From positions 372,001 to 436,000 of the forward strand of contig NZ_WHUV01000002.1 in the NCBI RefSeq assembly GCF_009380155.1: a DNA stretch of 64,000 bases, in the 5' to 3' direction. Shown one piece after another: positions 18,111-26,527 of the stretch. Under the pieces are notes generated by a model. The model was not told the origin of the DNA. It searched no databases and worked only from the letters and a program-made list of their open reading frames with translations. The position numbers were made by a program, and so were the translations under genes. The first letter of the stretch is position 1; every line of letters begins with the position of its first letter. The stretch comes from Pseudomonas piscis. GTDB taxonomy: Bacteria > Pseudomonadota > Gammaproteobacteria > Pseudomonadales > Pseudomonadaceae.

Positions 18111-20486
18111 ATGAGCAGTCATCACCAGGACAAGGCGAACTTTCTCGAACGCCTGATTTTCAACAACCGCCCGGCAGTGATCTTCATCTGCTTGCTGGTC
18201 AGCGTCTTCCTGTTCTGGCAGGCGACCCTGATCCGACCCTCCACCAGCTTCGAAAAGATGATTCCGCTCAAGCACCCGTTCATCGAGCGGATGATGGAGC
18301 ACCGCAATGACCTGGCCAACCTGGGCAACACCGTGCGCATCTCGGTGGAGGCCAGGGACGGCGATATCTTCACCCAGGAATACATGGAGACCCTCAGGCA
18401 GATCAATGACGAGGTGTTCTACATCCCGGGCGTCGACCGCTCTGGGCTCAAGTCTCTGTGGAGCCCCAGCGTGCGCTGGACCGAGGTCACCGAGGAAGGT
18501 TTCGCCGGCGGCGAGGTGATCCCGCAGAGCTACAACGGCTCCGCTGCAAGCCTCGACAAGCTGCGCAACAACGTGCTCAAGTCCGGCCAGGTGGGGCGCC
18601 TGGTAGCCAACGATTTCAAGTCCAGCATTGTCGATATCCCACTGCTGGAGTCCTATCCGGACCCGCAGGACCAGGGCAAGCTGCTGGCCCTGGACTACCA
18701 GAAGTTCTCCCACCAGCTGGAAGAGAAGATCCGCGACAAGTTCGAGGCGCAGAACCCCAATGTGAAGATCCACATCGTCGGTTTCGCCAAGAAGGTCGGC
18801 GACCTGATCGACGGCCTGATCATGGTGGTGCTGTTCTTCGGCGTGGCCTTCGTCATTACCCTGGTGCTGTTGTACTGGTTCACCTGGTGCATCCGCAGCA
18901 CCATCGCGGTGCTGATCACTACCCTGGTGGCGGTGGTTTGGCAGTTGGGGCTGATGCATGCCATCGGATTCGGCCTGGATCCGTACTCGATGCTGGTACC
19001 GTTCCTGATCTTCGCCATCGGTATTTCCCATGGGGTGCAGAAGATCAACGGCATCGCTTTGCAATCCAGTGATGCCGACAACGCCCTGACCGCGGCGCGG
19101 CGCACCTTCCGCCAGCTGTTCCTGCCGGGAATGATCGCGATCCTGGCCGATGCCGTGGGTTTCATCACGCTGCTGATCATCGATATCGGGGTGATCCGCG
19201 AGCTGGCCATCGGCGCCTCCATCGGCGTGGCGGTGATCGTGTTCACCAACCTGATCCTGCTGCCGGTGGCGATTTCCTATGTCGGCATCAGCCAGCGCGC
19301 CGTGGAGCGCAGCAAGAAGGACGCTTCCCGCGAGCATCCGTTCTGGCGTCTGCTGTCCAATTTCGCCAGCCCCAAGGTTGCTCCCGTGTCCATTGCCCTG
19401 GCCTTGGTGGCCTTCGGTGGCGGTCTCTGGTACAGCCAGAATCTGAAGATCGGCGACCTCGACCAGGGCGCACCGGAGCTGCGTCCGGATTCGCGCTACA
19501 ACAAGGACAACAACTTCATCATCAGCAACTATTCCACCAGCTCCGACGTGCTGGTGGTGATGGTCAAAACCGCCGCCGAGGGCTGCTCGCGCTACGAAGC
19601 CATGGCGCCGATCGACGAGCTGATGTGGAAGATGCAGAACACCGAGGGCGTGCAGTCGGCGATCTCCCTGGTGACCGTGTCCAAGCAGATGATCAAGGGC
19701 ATGAACGAGGGCAACCTGAAATGGGAAACCCTGTCGCGCAACCCCGATGTGCTGAACAACTCCATCGCCCGCGCCGACGGCCTGTACAACAACAACTGCT
19801 CCCTGGCCCCGGTGCTGGTGTTCCTCAACGACCACAAGGCCGAGACCCTCAATCGCGCTGTGCATGCGGTGCAGGAGTTCGCCAAGGAAAACAACAAGGA
19901 TGGCCTGGAATTCATCCTGGCCGCGGGTAACGCCGGGATCGAGGCGGCCACCAACGAGGTGATCAAGACCTCGGAGCTGACCATCCTGATCCTGGTGTAC
20001 ATCTGCGTGGCGGCCATGTGCATGATCACCTTCCGTTCCTGGGCAGCGACCCTGTGCATCGTCCTGCCGCTGGTGTTGACCTCGGTACTGGGGAACGCGC
20101 TGATGGCCTTCATGGGCATCGGGGTCAAGGTGGCGACCCTGCCGGTGGTGGCGCTGGGCGTGGGCATCGGTGTCGACTACGGCATCTACATCTACAGCCG
20201 CCTGGAAAGCTTCCTGCGCGCCGGGTTGTCGTTGCAGGAGGCCTACTACCAGACCCTGCGGTCCACCGGCAAGGCGGTGTTGTTCACCGGCCTGTGCCTG
20301 GCCATCGGCGTGTGCACCTGGATCTTCTCGGCCATCAAGTTCCAGGCCGACATGGGCCTGATGCTGACCTTCATGCTGCTGTGGAACATGTTCGGCGCGC
20401 TGTGGCTGCTGCCGGCCCTGGCCCGCTTCCTGATCCGTCCCGAGAAGCTGGCGGGGCAGAAGGGCAACTCGCTGTTCGCCCACTGA
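18111..20486 (+). CDS. RND/MMPL-superfamily transporter
   Basis: A 791-residue inner-membrane protein built of two RND halves. There is one span near residue 25, a periplasmic loop, a five-to-six span block near 220–410, a second loop and a final block near 610–780. The halves share the family pattern (PFLIFAIGISHGVQKING and VVALGVGIGVDYGIYIYSR). It belongs with MMPL/HpnN-like exporters of lipids or hydrophobic compounds rather than with drug pumps that need a fusion protein. The ATG at 18111 has a GGGGA site five bases away; a GTG at 18099 is the alternative. It pairs with the upstream propeller and is followed by a terminator. Confidence 0.9.
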   Translation: MSSHHQDKANFLERLIFNNRPAVIFICLLVSVFLFWQATLIRPSTSFEKMIPLKHPFIERMMEHRNDLANLGNTVRISVEARDGDIFTQEYMETLRQINDEVFYIPGVDRSGLKSLWSPSVRWTEVTEEGFAGGEVIPQSYNGSAASLDKLRNNVLKSGQVGRLVANDFKSSIVDIPLLESYPDPQDQGKLLALDYQKFSHQLEEKIRDKFEAQNPNVKIHIVGFAKKVGDLIDGLIMVVLFFGVAFVITLVLLYWFTWCIRSTIAVLITTLVAVVWQLGLMHAIGFGLDPYSMLVPFLIFAIGISHGVQKINGIALQSSDADNALTAARRTFRQLFLPGMIAILADAVGFITLLIIDIGVIRELAIGASIGVAVIVFTNLILLPVAISYVGISQRAVERSKKDASREHPFWRLLSNFASPKVAPVSIALALVAFGGGLWYSQNLKIGDLDQGAPELRPDSRYNKDNNFIISNYSTSSDVLVVMVKTAAEGCSRYEAMAPIDELMWKMQNTEGVQSAISLVTVSKQMIKGMNEGNLKWETLSRNPDVLNNSIARADGLYNNNCSLAPVLVFLNDHKAETLNRAVHAVQEFAKENNKDGLEFILAAGNAGIEAATNEVIKTSELTILILVYICVAAMCMITFRSWAATLCIVLPLVLTSVLGNALMAFMGIGVKVATLPVVALGVGIGVDYGIYIYSRLESFLRAGLSLQEAYYQTLRSTGKAVLFTGLCLAIGVCTWIFSAIKFQADMGLMLTFMLLWNMFGALWLLPALARFLIRPEKLAGQKGNSLFAH

Positions 20487-20504
20487 TCGGCGGATGTCTC
20501 CCCA

Positions 20505-20534
20505 AGCCGCAACCCCACGAGGTTGCGGCTTTTT
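20505..20534 (+). terminator. Intrinsic terminator after the RND transporter
   Basis: Perfect ten-base stem AGCCGCAACC / GGTTGCGGCT with a six-base loop and then TTTT. It closes the propeller–RND operon. Confidence 0.9.
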
Positions 20535-20633
20535 CATGGGCGCATGATTGGGCTTCGAGGAGGCGCAATACTGGCCCGACCGCCCCGCGCCAATCGGCTA
20601 TCATTGCGCCTTTCCAACTGATGATTGATCGCT

Positions 20634-20927
20634 ATGACCGCTGCTACCGACACCTTGCTCAACGCTCTCCAGGCCTGCGACATGCTGGAGATCGATGGCC
20701 TGCACGCCTTCGACTTCTCCCTCGACGACCAGCAATTGCTGATCGAGTGCATGGATGGCCGCGCCGCCAAGCGCTGGAGCTTCACCCTGGCCCAGGTGCA
20801 GGCCGCGAACTTCGACCAGGCCTTGCAGAGCTGGGTCGTGGAGGGCGACAGCGGCGAGCACCGCCTGGTATGCATGAGCGCGTTCAGTGCCCGTGACGAA
20901 GAGGAAGATGACCATGAAGATGCGTAA
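20634..20927 (+). CDS. Small acidic hypothetical protein (97 aa)
   Basis: Starts MTAATDTLLNALQACDMLEIDGLHAFDFSLD and ends with an acidic tail (ARDEEEDDHEDA). It has no signal peptide or membrane span. The frame is consistent with a real gene because codon use and length fit and the downstream gene starts inside its last codons (overlap of 14 bases), suggesting coupling. The ATG at 20634 is used; a TTG three codons earlier is possible. I do not recognise a function. Confidence 0.75.
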   Translation: MTAATDTLLNALQACDMLEIDGLHAFDFSLDDQQLLIECMDGRAAKRWSFTLAQVQAANFDQALQSWVVEGDSGEHRLVCMSAFSARDEEEDDHEDA

Positions 20928-22089
20928 TTTCTGGCCGCTGCTGATCGCTGGCAGTGTCGGTGCCATGGCGGTGCAGGCCGCGCCGGTGGAGACCCAGGAA
21001 CTGTTGGTGGGCTCCTACACCCAGGGCCAGAGCCAGGGGTTGTACCGCCTGCGCTTCAACGAGCGTACCGGGCAGATCGATCCCAAGCCGCTGCAGGTGG
21101 TCAAGAGCTCCAACCCGTCCTGGCTGACCCTGTCCAAGGACCTGAAGTTCGTCTTCGCGGTGAACGAGAACAGTCCGGGCCAGGCCGACCCCATCGGCCG
21201 GGTCAGCAGCTACAGCCTGGCTCCCAAGACCCATCAGCTGAGCCTGATCAACCAGGTGCAGAGCCAGGGCAACGAGCCGACCCATTCCAGCTTGAGCGCC
21301 GATGGCAGCTACCTGTTCGTCAGCAACTATTCGGTGGACGTGGACCCGGGCGGCAGCCTGGCAGTGGTTCCGGTCAGCGCCGATGGCCATCTGTCGCCGG
21401 TGGTGCAGCTGAGCAGCCACCCGGCCAGCCGGGTCGACCCCGAGCGCCAGCAGTCGGCCCACGTGCATTCGTCGGTGTCCTCGCCGGATGGCAAGTTCCT
21501 GTTCGCCAACGACCTGGGGGCGGACAAGATCTTCGTCTACCGCTACGATCCCAAGGCCAATCCGGAGCACCCGCTGAGCGCCGCCGATCCGGCCTTCGTC
21601 CAGTTGCCGCCGGGTAGTGGCCCGCGCCATTTGCTGTTCAGTGCCGATGGCAAGCATGCCTACCTGACCATGGAGATGAGCGCCCAGGTGGCGGTGTTCG
21701 ACTACCAGGACGGCAAGCTGACCCAGCGCCAGATCCTCGACCTGGCGGCCAACGCCGGCAAGGAGAAGAAGGCCGCCGGAGCCCTGCATGCCTCCAAGGA
21801 CGGCCAGTACCTGTACGTGAGCAACCGTGGCACCGCCAACCAGCTGCTGGTGTTCGCCATCGACCCGGCCAACGGCCAGCTCAAGGAGATCCAGCGCCGC
21901 TCGGTGGAGGGCGATCACCCACGGGAGTTCAGCCTCGATCCGAGCAACCGCTATGTGCTGATCGGCAACCAGAAGAGCAACCAGATCGTGGTGATCGAGC
22001 GTGACGCCAAGACCGGTTTCCTGGGCAAGACCGTGCAAAAACTGCCGTTCGATGCCCCTAGCGATATCAAATTCCTGGTGCGTCAATAA
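20914..22089 (+). CDS. Exported lactonase-family seven-bladed beta-propeller (6-phosphogluconolactonase YbhE/Pgl type)
   Basis: A 391-residue protein with a signal peptide (MKMRNFWPLLIAGSVGAMAVQAAP) followed by a propeller of the lactonase family: LLVGSYTQGQSQGLYRLRF, HVHSSVSSPDGKFLFANDLGADKIFVYR, PGSGPRHLLFSADGKHAYL and HPREFSLDPSNRYVLIGNQ. Cytoplasmic members hydrolyse 6-phosphogluconolactone; the export signal means this one probably acts on another lactone or serves another role in the periplasm. Of three nearby ATGs (20908, 20914, 20920), the one at 20914 sits eight bases after GAGGA. The start overlaps the preceding small gene. Confidence 0.88.
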   Translation: MKMRNFWPLLIAGSVGAMAVQAAPVETQELLVGSYTQGQSQGLYRLRFNERTGQIDPKPLQVVKSSNPSWLTLSKDLKFVFAVNENSPGQADPIGRVSSYSLAPKTHQLSLINQVQSQGNEPTHSSLSADGSYLFVSNYSVDVDPGGSLAVVPVSADGHLSPVVQLSSHPASRVDPERQQSAHVHSSVSSPDGKFLFANDLGADKIFVYRYDPKANPEHPLSAADPAFVQLPPGSGPRHLLFSADGKHAYLTMEMSAQVAVFDYQDGKLTQRQILDLAANAGKEKKAAGALHASKDGQYLYVSNRGTANQLLVFAIDPANGQLKEIQRRSVEGDHPREFSLDPSNRYVLIGNQKSNQIVVIERDAKTGFLGKTVQKLPFDAPSDIKFLVRQ

Positions 22090-22093
22090 GCCG

Positions 22094-22116
22094 CAGGCCC
22101 CGGCATCCGGGGCCTG
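22094..22116 (+). terminator. Hairpin after the lactonase-like gene
   Basis: Perfect ten-base stem CAGGCCCCGG / CCGGGGCCTG with a CAT loop, starting four bases after the stop codon. The following sequence is only moderately T-rich (CTTCTATT), so termination is likely but not certain. Confidence 0.65.
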
Positions 22117-22243
22117 AGCGCTTCTATTAATGACGCTGATATCGGCTACTGGTGCAAAGAATTTTTTCCCGCCAACCCTCGATAGTAAGTTTGCTCCACG
22201 GCCCACACGGGCAAGCCAGCCAACCGAATACGAGGGTTACCCC

Positions 22244-22423
22244 ATGAATTTCAATCTCTTCTCCGTGATCGCCGCCTCGGCCATTTCCGCCAGCGTGGTC
22301 CTGCCTGCCGGCGCCAACGTGGAAATCAGCCAGAAGAAATCCGCCACCAACACCTACACCGAGAAATACCTGCAACAAAGCGCCAACTTCTATGCCGCGC
22401 TGGATCACAAGTCCCATAGCTGA
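22244..22423 (+). CDS. Small secreted peptide (59 aa)
   Basis: Starts MNFNLFSVIAASAISASVVLPAGA, a clear signal peptide, followed by a short mature part ending YAALDHKSHS with several S/T/K residues (KKSATNTYTEKYLQQSANF). CGAGGG lies a few bases before the ATG at 22244; an open frame extends upstream but does not look coding. A long perfect hairpin lies 24 bases downstream. Function unknown; a second tiny exported peptide gene follows. Confidence 0.7.
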   Translation: MNFNLFSVIAASAISASVVLPAGANVEISQKKSATNTYTEKYLQQSANFYAALDHKSHS

Positions 22424-22446
22424 GCCCGACTCGTCCATATCCAGGT

Positions 22447-22489
22447 ATGCAGGAGCGACATCACTGGTGCAGTGCTGTCGCTCCTGCAT
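22447..22489. repeat. Long near-perfect hairpin, REP-like
   Basis: Fourteen-base perfect inverted arms ATGCAGGAGCGACA (22447–22460) and TGTCGCTCCTGCAT (22476–22489). Inside them an inner CACTG / CAGTG stem closes a GTG triloop, separated by one mismatch. The core GCAGGAGCGA resembles the 'GTAGGAGCGA' REP family of fluorescent pseudomonads. No T-tract follows, so a simple terminator is less likely than a REP-derived element or an RNA-stabilising hairpin. Confidence 0.7.
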
Positions 22490-22604
22490 GACCTGTTTGC
22501 GACCAGGCGCACAGGACGGCGAATTTTGCTTGGTAGTGTCACATCGCCATGTGTTTAAATTTGGCGCTGAATTATTGACTCTTTCCCGAGCAAGGATCGA
22601 TAGC

Positions 22605-22730
22605 ATGGTGATGCGTCTGACTGTGGTTCTGCTGTTGCTCTATTCCAGCCCCATCCTGTCTTCCGCGCAGCCGGTGGAAGGCGAACCCGAAACCTCCCGC
22701 GAACGCCTGGCCAGCCTGTTGCAAGACTGA
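22605..22730 (+). CDS. Very small exported peptide (41 aa)
   Basis: MVMRLTVVLLLLYSSPILSSAQPVEGEPETSRERLASLLQD. The first ~22 residues are a typical signal peptide (VVLLLLYSSPILSSA|Q), leaving a mature peptide of about 19 charged residues. AAGGA lies about eight bases upstream of the ATG at 22605; an in-frame ATG two codons later is the alternative. It is short, so the call rests on the signal sequence and ribosome site only. Confidence 0.5.
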   Translation: MVMRLTVVLLLLYSSPILSSAQPVEGEPETSRERLASLLQD

Positions 22731-22861
22731 GGCGGGCGGCGCTCATCAACGGCCTGGCCTGACGCTGGTTCCTGCTGGGTGGCCGGCTTTGCGCGGTGGG
22801 CTTGCGAGCGCTTGCCCGGCAACTCTAGATCCACGATCCGCCTGCCGCGCCATGCTCCCGG

Positions 22862-23551
22862 TCAAGCCAGGGCGAATGCCACCGCCGCCTGGGCGTGCAG
22901 CTCAGTGGTATCCAGCAGTGGCAGGGGGCTGTGCTCCGGCTTGAGCAGCAGGCCGATTTCGGTGCAGCCGAGAATCACCGCCTGGGCCCCGCGGGCCTGC
23001 AGCGACTGGATGACCTGCTGATACTGCCTGCGCGATTGTTCGCGGATCACACCCACGCACAACTCTTCATAGATGATCCGATGCACGACCTGGCTCTGTT
23101 CGGCGTCCGGCACCAGCACTTGCAGGCCCTGGTCGGCCAGGCGCTGCTTGAGGAAGTCCTGCTTCATGGTGAAGGCCGTGCCCAGCAGGCCCACCTTCAG
23201 GGTGCCGGCGGCCAGCGCCGCCTGGGCGGTGGGGTCGGCAATGTGCAGGAAAGGCAGGTTCGTCGCCGCCTGGATCGGTGCGGCCACCTTGTGCATGGTG
23301 TTGGTGCACAGCACCAGGCAGTCGGCGCCGCCGGCCTCCAGGCGCCGGGCGGCGTCCACCAGGATCGCCGCTGCCGCGTCCCAGTCTCCGGCGTGCTGGG
23401 CCCGTTCGACAGGTCCGAAGTCGACGCTGTACATTAGCAGCCGCGCTGAACGCAGGGCGCCCAGGCGGTCGCGGACCTGCTGGTTGATCAGGCGATAGTA
23501 TTCGGCGCTGGACTCCCAGCTCATGCCGCCGATCAGGCCGATGGTGCGCAT
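22862..23551 (-). CDS. Aspartate/glutamate racemase family protein
   Basis: A 229-residue cofactor-independent racemase. It starts MRTIGLIGGMSWESSAEYYRLIN, the usual family N-terminus. Both catalytic cysteines are present: C82 in VLCTNTMH and C196 in ILGCTEIG. Family members racemise aspartate, glutamate or broader amino acids (YgeA type); substrate is not predictable here. AAGGAG is seven bases before the ATG at 23551, so the TTG two codons earlier was rejected. It is divergent from an AraC regulator with a 76-base gap, which makes that regulator a candidate controller. Confidence 0.92.
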   Translation of the reverse strand: MRTIGLIGGMSWESSAEYYRLINQQVRDRLGALRSARLLMYSVDFGPVERAQHAGDWDAAAAILVDAARRLEAGGADCLVLCTNTMHKVAAPIQAATNLPFLHIADPTAQAALAAGTLKVGLLGTAFTMKQDFLKQRLADQGLQVLVPDAEQSQVVHRIIYEELCVGVIREQSRRQYQQVIQSLQARGAQAVILGCTEIGLLLKPEHSPLPLLDTTELHAQAAVAFALA

Positions 23552-23627
23552 CTGCAACTCCTTGGGTCGTGTTGGATACGGCTCAGTCTGGCTTGCTCAA
23601 GGCCAGTGATCTATCAGGAAATTTCAC

Positions 23628-24401
23628 ATGCCCCAGGTGCTTGAACATCGCTTGCTGGACGGCCAGCTGGTCCTGCAGCTGCTGCCGGCTGCGGCCTATA
23701 GCGCCCGTGACCCGGTGCAATGGCAGACCCTGGGCGTGGCCCTGGAGCGCCAGCGCGGAGTGCATGCGATCGGCTCCGACCGGCGTGAGGATTTCGACAC
23801 CTGGCCCGGAACCCTGGCCTTGACGCCCAAGGGTATCGAAGTGTTTTCCGAATCCGCCGAAGGTGGTGAGTACCTGCTGGCCCGTTGGCAGGGGCCGCTT
23901 TGGCCGGAGGCCGTCGAGCGGCGCCTGCAGAGCCCCGGACATGCCCGCGCCTTGGCCTTGGGGCGCGAGGCCCGACGGTTGTTGTTAATGCCGCAGCCCG
24001 ACGAACTGGCCCTGGAGCAGTGCGCCCTGGCCTTTGTCGGCTTGCCCTGGCAGCCCGCCACCAAGCCGCCGGTGGCCGATCTGCGCCGGGTACTGCAGAG
24101 AATGGCCGATGAGTACGCCCAGCCCTTGTCCCTGGCGCAACTGGCCGTCACCTATGGGCATAACGAGTTGCGCCTGCTGCGGGACTTCAGCCGTGGGGTG
24201 GGCATGACGCCCCATGCCTGGCTCACCGAGATCCGCCTGCAAGCGGCCCGGCGCTTGCTGGAACACAGCGACCTGCCGTTGGCAGCCATTGCTCAGGACT
24301 GCGGTTTTGCCCATCAATCGCACCTGGGCAGTGCCTTGCGCAAGGGCCTTGGGTTGACGCCACGCCAGTACCGTTTGCGGTTCCAGCAGCGTGAGCCGTG
24401 A
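23628..24401 (+). CDS. AraC family transcriptional regulator
   Basis: A 257-residue regulator with a non-conserved N-terminal sensing half and a C-terminal double helix-turn-helix from about residue 155. The latter reads PLSLAQLAVTYGHNELRLLRDFSRGVGMTPHAWL, then LLEHSDLPLAAIAQDCGFAHQSHLGSALRKGLGLTPRQYR, the classic AraC signature. It lies divergent from the racemase gene and likely senses a small molecule linked to it. It ends three bases before the convergent small membrane-protein gene. Confidence 0.95.
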   Translation: MPQVLEHRLLDGQLVLQLLPAAAYSARDPVQWQTLGVALERQRGVHAIGSDRREDFDTWPGTLALTPKGIEVFSESAEGGEYLLARWQGPLWPEAVERRLQSPGHARALALGREARRLLLMPQPDELALEQCALAFVGLPWQPATKPPVADLRRVLQRMADEYAQPLSLAQLAVTYGHNELRLLRDFSRGVGMTPHAWLTEIRLQAARRLLEHSDLPLAAIAQDCGFAHQSHLGSALRKGLGLTPRQYRLRFQQREP

Positions 24402-24404
24402 CGG

Positions 24405-24623
24405 CTACATCTCCAGGTTGATCCAGCCCGGCTTGGCTTCCTCCGGAGCCACGGCGTCGATCTTCTTGCCGGTGGCGGCCTCCACCCGGCGCGCCACTTC
24501 CGGATCGTCGGCGAAAGGAATCAGGCTAGCCTCGTCCAGGCTCTTGGCGCTCTGGTGGCGCAGGCAGTACTCGATGCAGAGGTAGAGAAACACCACCCCC
24601 AGCAGGTTGAACAGAATGTCCAT
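24405..24623 (-). CDS. Small single-span membrane protein downstream of ccoN4
   Basis: A 72-residue protein: MDILFNLLGVVFLYLCIEYCLRHQS forms one N-terminal membrane span, and the rest is a charged soluble tail ending KPGWINLEM. Its position right after the CcoN4-type gene matches PA4134 in P. aeruginosa. It may be an oxidase-associated small subunit; this is inference from position, size and topology. A terminator-like hairpin separates it from ccoN4, so its expression may be lower than that of the oxidase gene. Confidence 0.8.
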   Translation of the reverse strand: MDILFNLLGVVFLYLCIEYCLRHQSAKSLDEASLIPFADDPEVARRVEAATGKKIDAVAPEEAKPGWINLEM

Positions 24624-24644
24624 GACGGTCTTGCTCCCTGGAAT

Positions 24645-24669
24645 GAAAACGCCGGCCCGGGGCCGGCGT
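24645..24669 (-). terminator. Terminator-like hairpin between ccoN4 and the small downstream gene
   Basis: Perfect nine-base stem ACGCCGGCC / GGCCGGCGT with a three-base loop (24649–24669). On the minus strand it ends in TTTT at once. It fits a partial terminator or attenuator for the ccoN4 transcript. Confidence 0.7.
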
Positions 24670-24680
24670 CTGGAGGTGGA

Positions 24681-26108
24681 TCAGGCGATCCGGGCGTCGC
24701 TCAGCGCCAGCCGGGAATCGGCCACGCGCACGGTGCGCCAGGTGTTGTAGGCCATCAGCAGCATGCCGCTGAGGAAGAACACGCCACCGGCGAAGCGCAC
24801 CACGAAGCCCGGATGGCTGGCCACCAGGCCCTCGACGAAGGAATAGGTGAGGGTGCCGTCTTCGTTGACCGCGCGCCACATCAGGCCCTGGGTGATGCCG
24901 TTGACCCACATCGAGGCGATGTAGAGCACGGTGCCGATGGTGGCCAGCCAGAAGTGCAGGTTGATCAGCGGCACGCTGTGCATCTGCTCGCGGCCGAACA
25001 CCTTGGGCACCATGTGGTAGATGGCGCCGAAGGTGATCATGGCTACCCAGCCCAGGGCGCCGGCGTGTACGTGGCCGATTGTCCAGTCGGTGTAGTGGGA
25101 GAGGGCGTTGACGGTCTTGATCGCCATCATCGGGCCTTCGAAGGTCGACATGCCGTAGAACGCCAGCGACAGCACCAGGAAGCGCAGGATCGGGTCGGTG
25201 CGCAGCTTATGCCAGGCGCCCGAGAGGGTCATCATGCCGTTGATCATGCCGCCCCAGCTCGGAGCCAGGAGGATCAGCGACATGGCCATGCCCAGCGATT
25301 GCGCCCAGTCCGGCAGCGCGGTGTAGTGCAGGTGGTGCGGGCCGGCCCAGATATACAGGGTGATCAGCGCCCAGAAGTGCACGATCGACAGGCGATAGGA
25401 ATAGACCGGGCGGCCCACTTGCTTGGGTACGAAGTAATACATCATCCCCAGGAAGCCGGTGGTCAGGAAGAAGCCCACGGCGTTGTGGCCGTACCACCAC
25501 TGGACCATGGCATCGGTGGCCCCGGAATACACCGGGTAGGATTTGAACCAGTCCACCGGGATCGACAGGTGGTTGACCACGTGGAGCATGGCGATCACCA
25601 GGATGAAGGCGCCGAAGAACCAGTTGCCGACATAGATGTGCTGGCTCTTGCGCTGGACCACGGTGGTGAAGAACACGATGCCGTAGACCACCCAGACCAC
25701 CGCCATCCATACCGCGCCGGCGAATTCGATCTCGGCGTATTCCTTGGTGGTGGTGTAGCCCAGGGGCAGGGTGACCAGCATGATCACGATCACCGATTGC
25801 CAGCCCCAGAAGGTGAAGGCTGCCAGCGTGTCGGAGTACAGCCGTACCTGGCAGGTACGCTGCACCGCATAGTAGCTGGCGGCGAACTGCGCGCTGCCGG
25901 CGAAGCCGAAGATCACCAGGCTGGTGTGCAGCGGCCGCAGGCGCCCGAAGGTGGTCCACGGCAGGTCGAGGTTCATGTCCGGCCACACCAGCTGCGAGGC
26001 AATCCATACCCCCATGGCCATGCCGATCACACCCCATACCACTGTTGCGACGACGAATTGGCGAACCACCTTGTAGTTGTAGGCCTGTTCGAGTGTTGCT
26101 GAGTTCAT
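24681..26108 (-). CDS. ccoN4: cbb3-type cytochrome c oxidase subunit I, orphan CcoN4-like
   Basis: The heme–copper catalytic subunit of a high-affinity terminal oxidase, 475 residues with about 12 spans. Metal ligands are visible: [13 protein letters not shown] (heme b), [11 protein letters not shown] and [13 protein letters not shown] (CuB), and [13 protein letters not shown] (heme b3/b). No ccoO, ccoQ or ccoP is next to it, so it is an orphan subunit that must pair with subunits encoded elsewhere. In P. aeruginosa the orphan CcoN4 (PA4133) supports respiration with cyanide or low oxygen. The ATG at 26108 with GGAAGC upstream was chosen over an upstream frame extension. Confidence 0.93.
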   Translation of the reverse strand: MNSATLEQAYNYKVVRQFVVATVVWGVIGMAMGVWIASQLVWPDMNLDLPWTTFGRLRPLHTSLVIFGFAGSAQFAASYYAVQRTCQVRLYSDTLAAFTFWGWQSVIVIMLVTLPLGYTTTKEYAEIEFAGAVWMAVVWVVYGIVFFTTVVQRKSQHIYVGNWFFGAFILVIAMLHVVNHLSIPVDWFKSYPVYSGATDAMVQWWYGHNAVGFFLTTGFLGMMYYFVPKQVGRPVYSYRLSIVHFWALITLYIWAGPHHLHYTALPDWAQSLGMAMSLILLAPSWGGMINGMMTLSGAWHKLRTDPILRFLVLSLAFYGMSTFEGPMMAIKTVNALSHYTDWTIGHVHAGALGWVAMITFGAIYHMVPKVFGREQMHSVPLINLHFWLATIGTVLYIASMWVNGITQGLMWRAVNEDGTLTYSFVEGLVASHPGFVVRFAGGVFFLSGMLLMAYNTWRTVRVADSRLALSDARIA

Positions 26109-26527
26109 GGTCAATGCTTCCACGGTTGCAGAGTCTTGCCAGGCCACCCGGTCTGGCACGGGGTGCACTGTAGGAACCATGGACAAAACAAAACAGGCTC
26201 AGAAAAACAGCAATAATACGGATCAGATTTTCCTCAAGGCAGGCTGGATATCACAGCTACTGATATGGTTTTTTAGTTTTTACCTGGATCTGTAACGATC
26301 TGCGCCGCAAGCGCATAGTCGCCGCCTCACCCCAACGCGCCGTTGGGTCCTGTAGCGCAAGCTCGTCGAGCGAACACCAGGCAAGGCCATGACCGGCACG
26401 GCCCGAGCGGGCTGCCTGCGATGCCGGAGTGCTTCGCCATGCCACGGCTGTTTCGCGGTCCGGATGTCGCCGGTTTTGGGTACAGGGCCCGCAGCACGAC
26501 CAGTACCGATGAGGACGAGGTAGGCAC
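26109..26527. promoter_or_regulatory. Divergent control region between ccoN4 and the siroheme reductase
   Basis: A 419-base gap with no gene. Bases 26180–26300 are clearly more AT-rich than the surroundings and probably hold the ccoN4 promoter. CAGAT-TTTC-CTCAA at 26224–26237 matches the Anr/FNR consensus TTGAT-N4-ATCAA at 7 of 10 positions, centred about 122 bases upstream of the ccoN4 start. This is a weak match, noted because CcoN4-type genes are oxygen- and cyanide-regulated. The GC-rich remainder near 26300–26520 shows nothing recognisable. Confidence 0.35.

Noticed and set aside
22392..22730. A 112-codon frame covering the hairpin and the 41-residue peptide
   Set aside because: Its first two thirds overlap the end of another gene and a perfect hairpin and look non-coding; only the final part with the signal peptide and ribosome site is kept.
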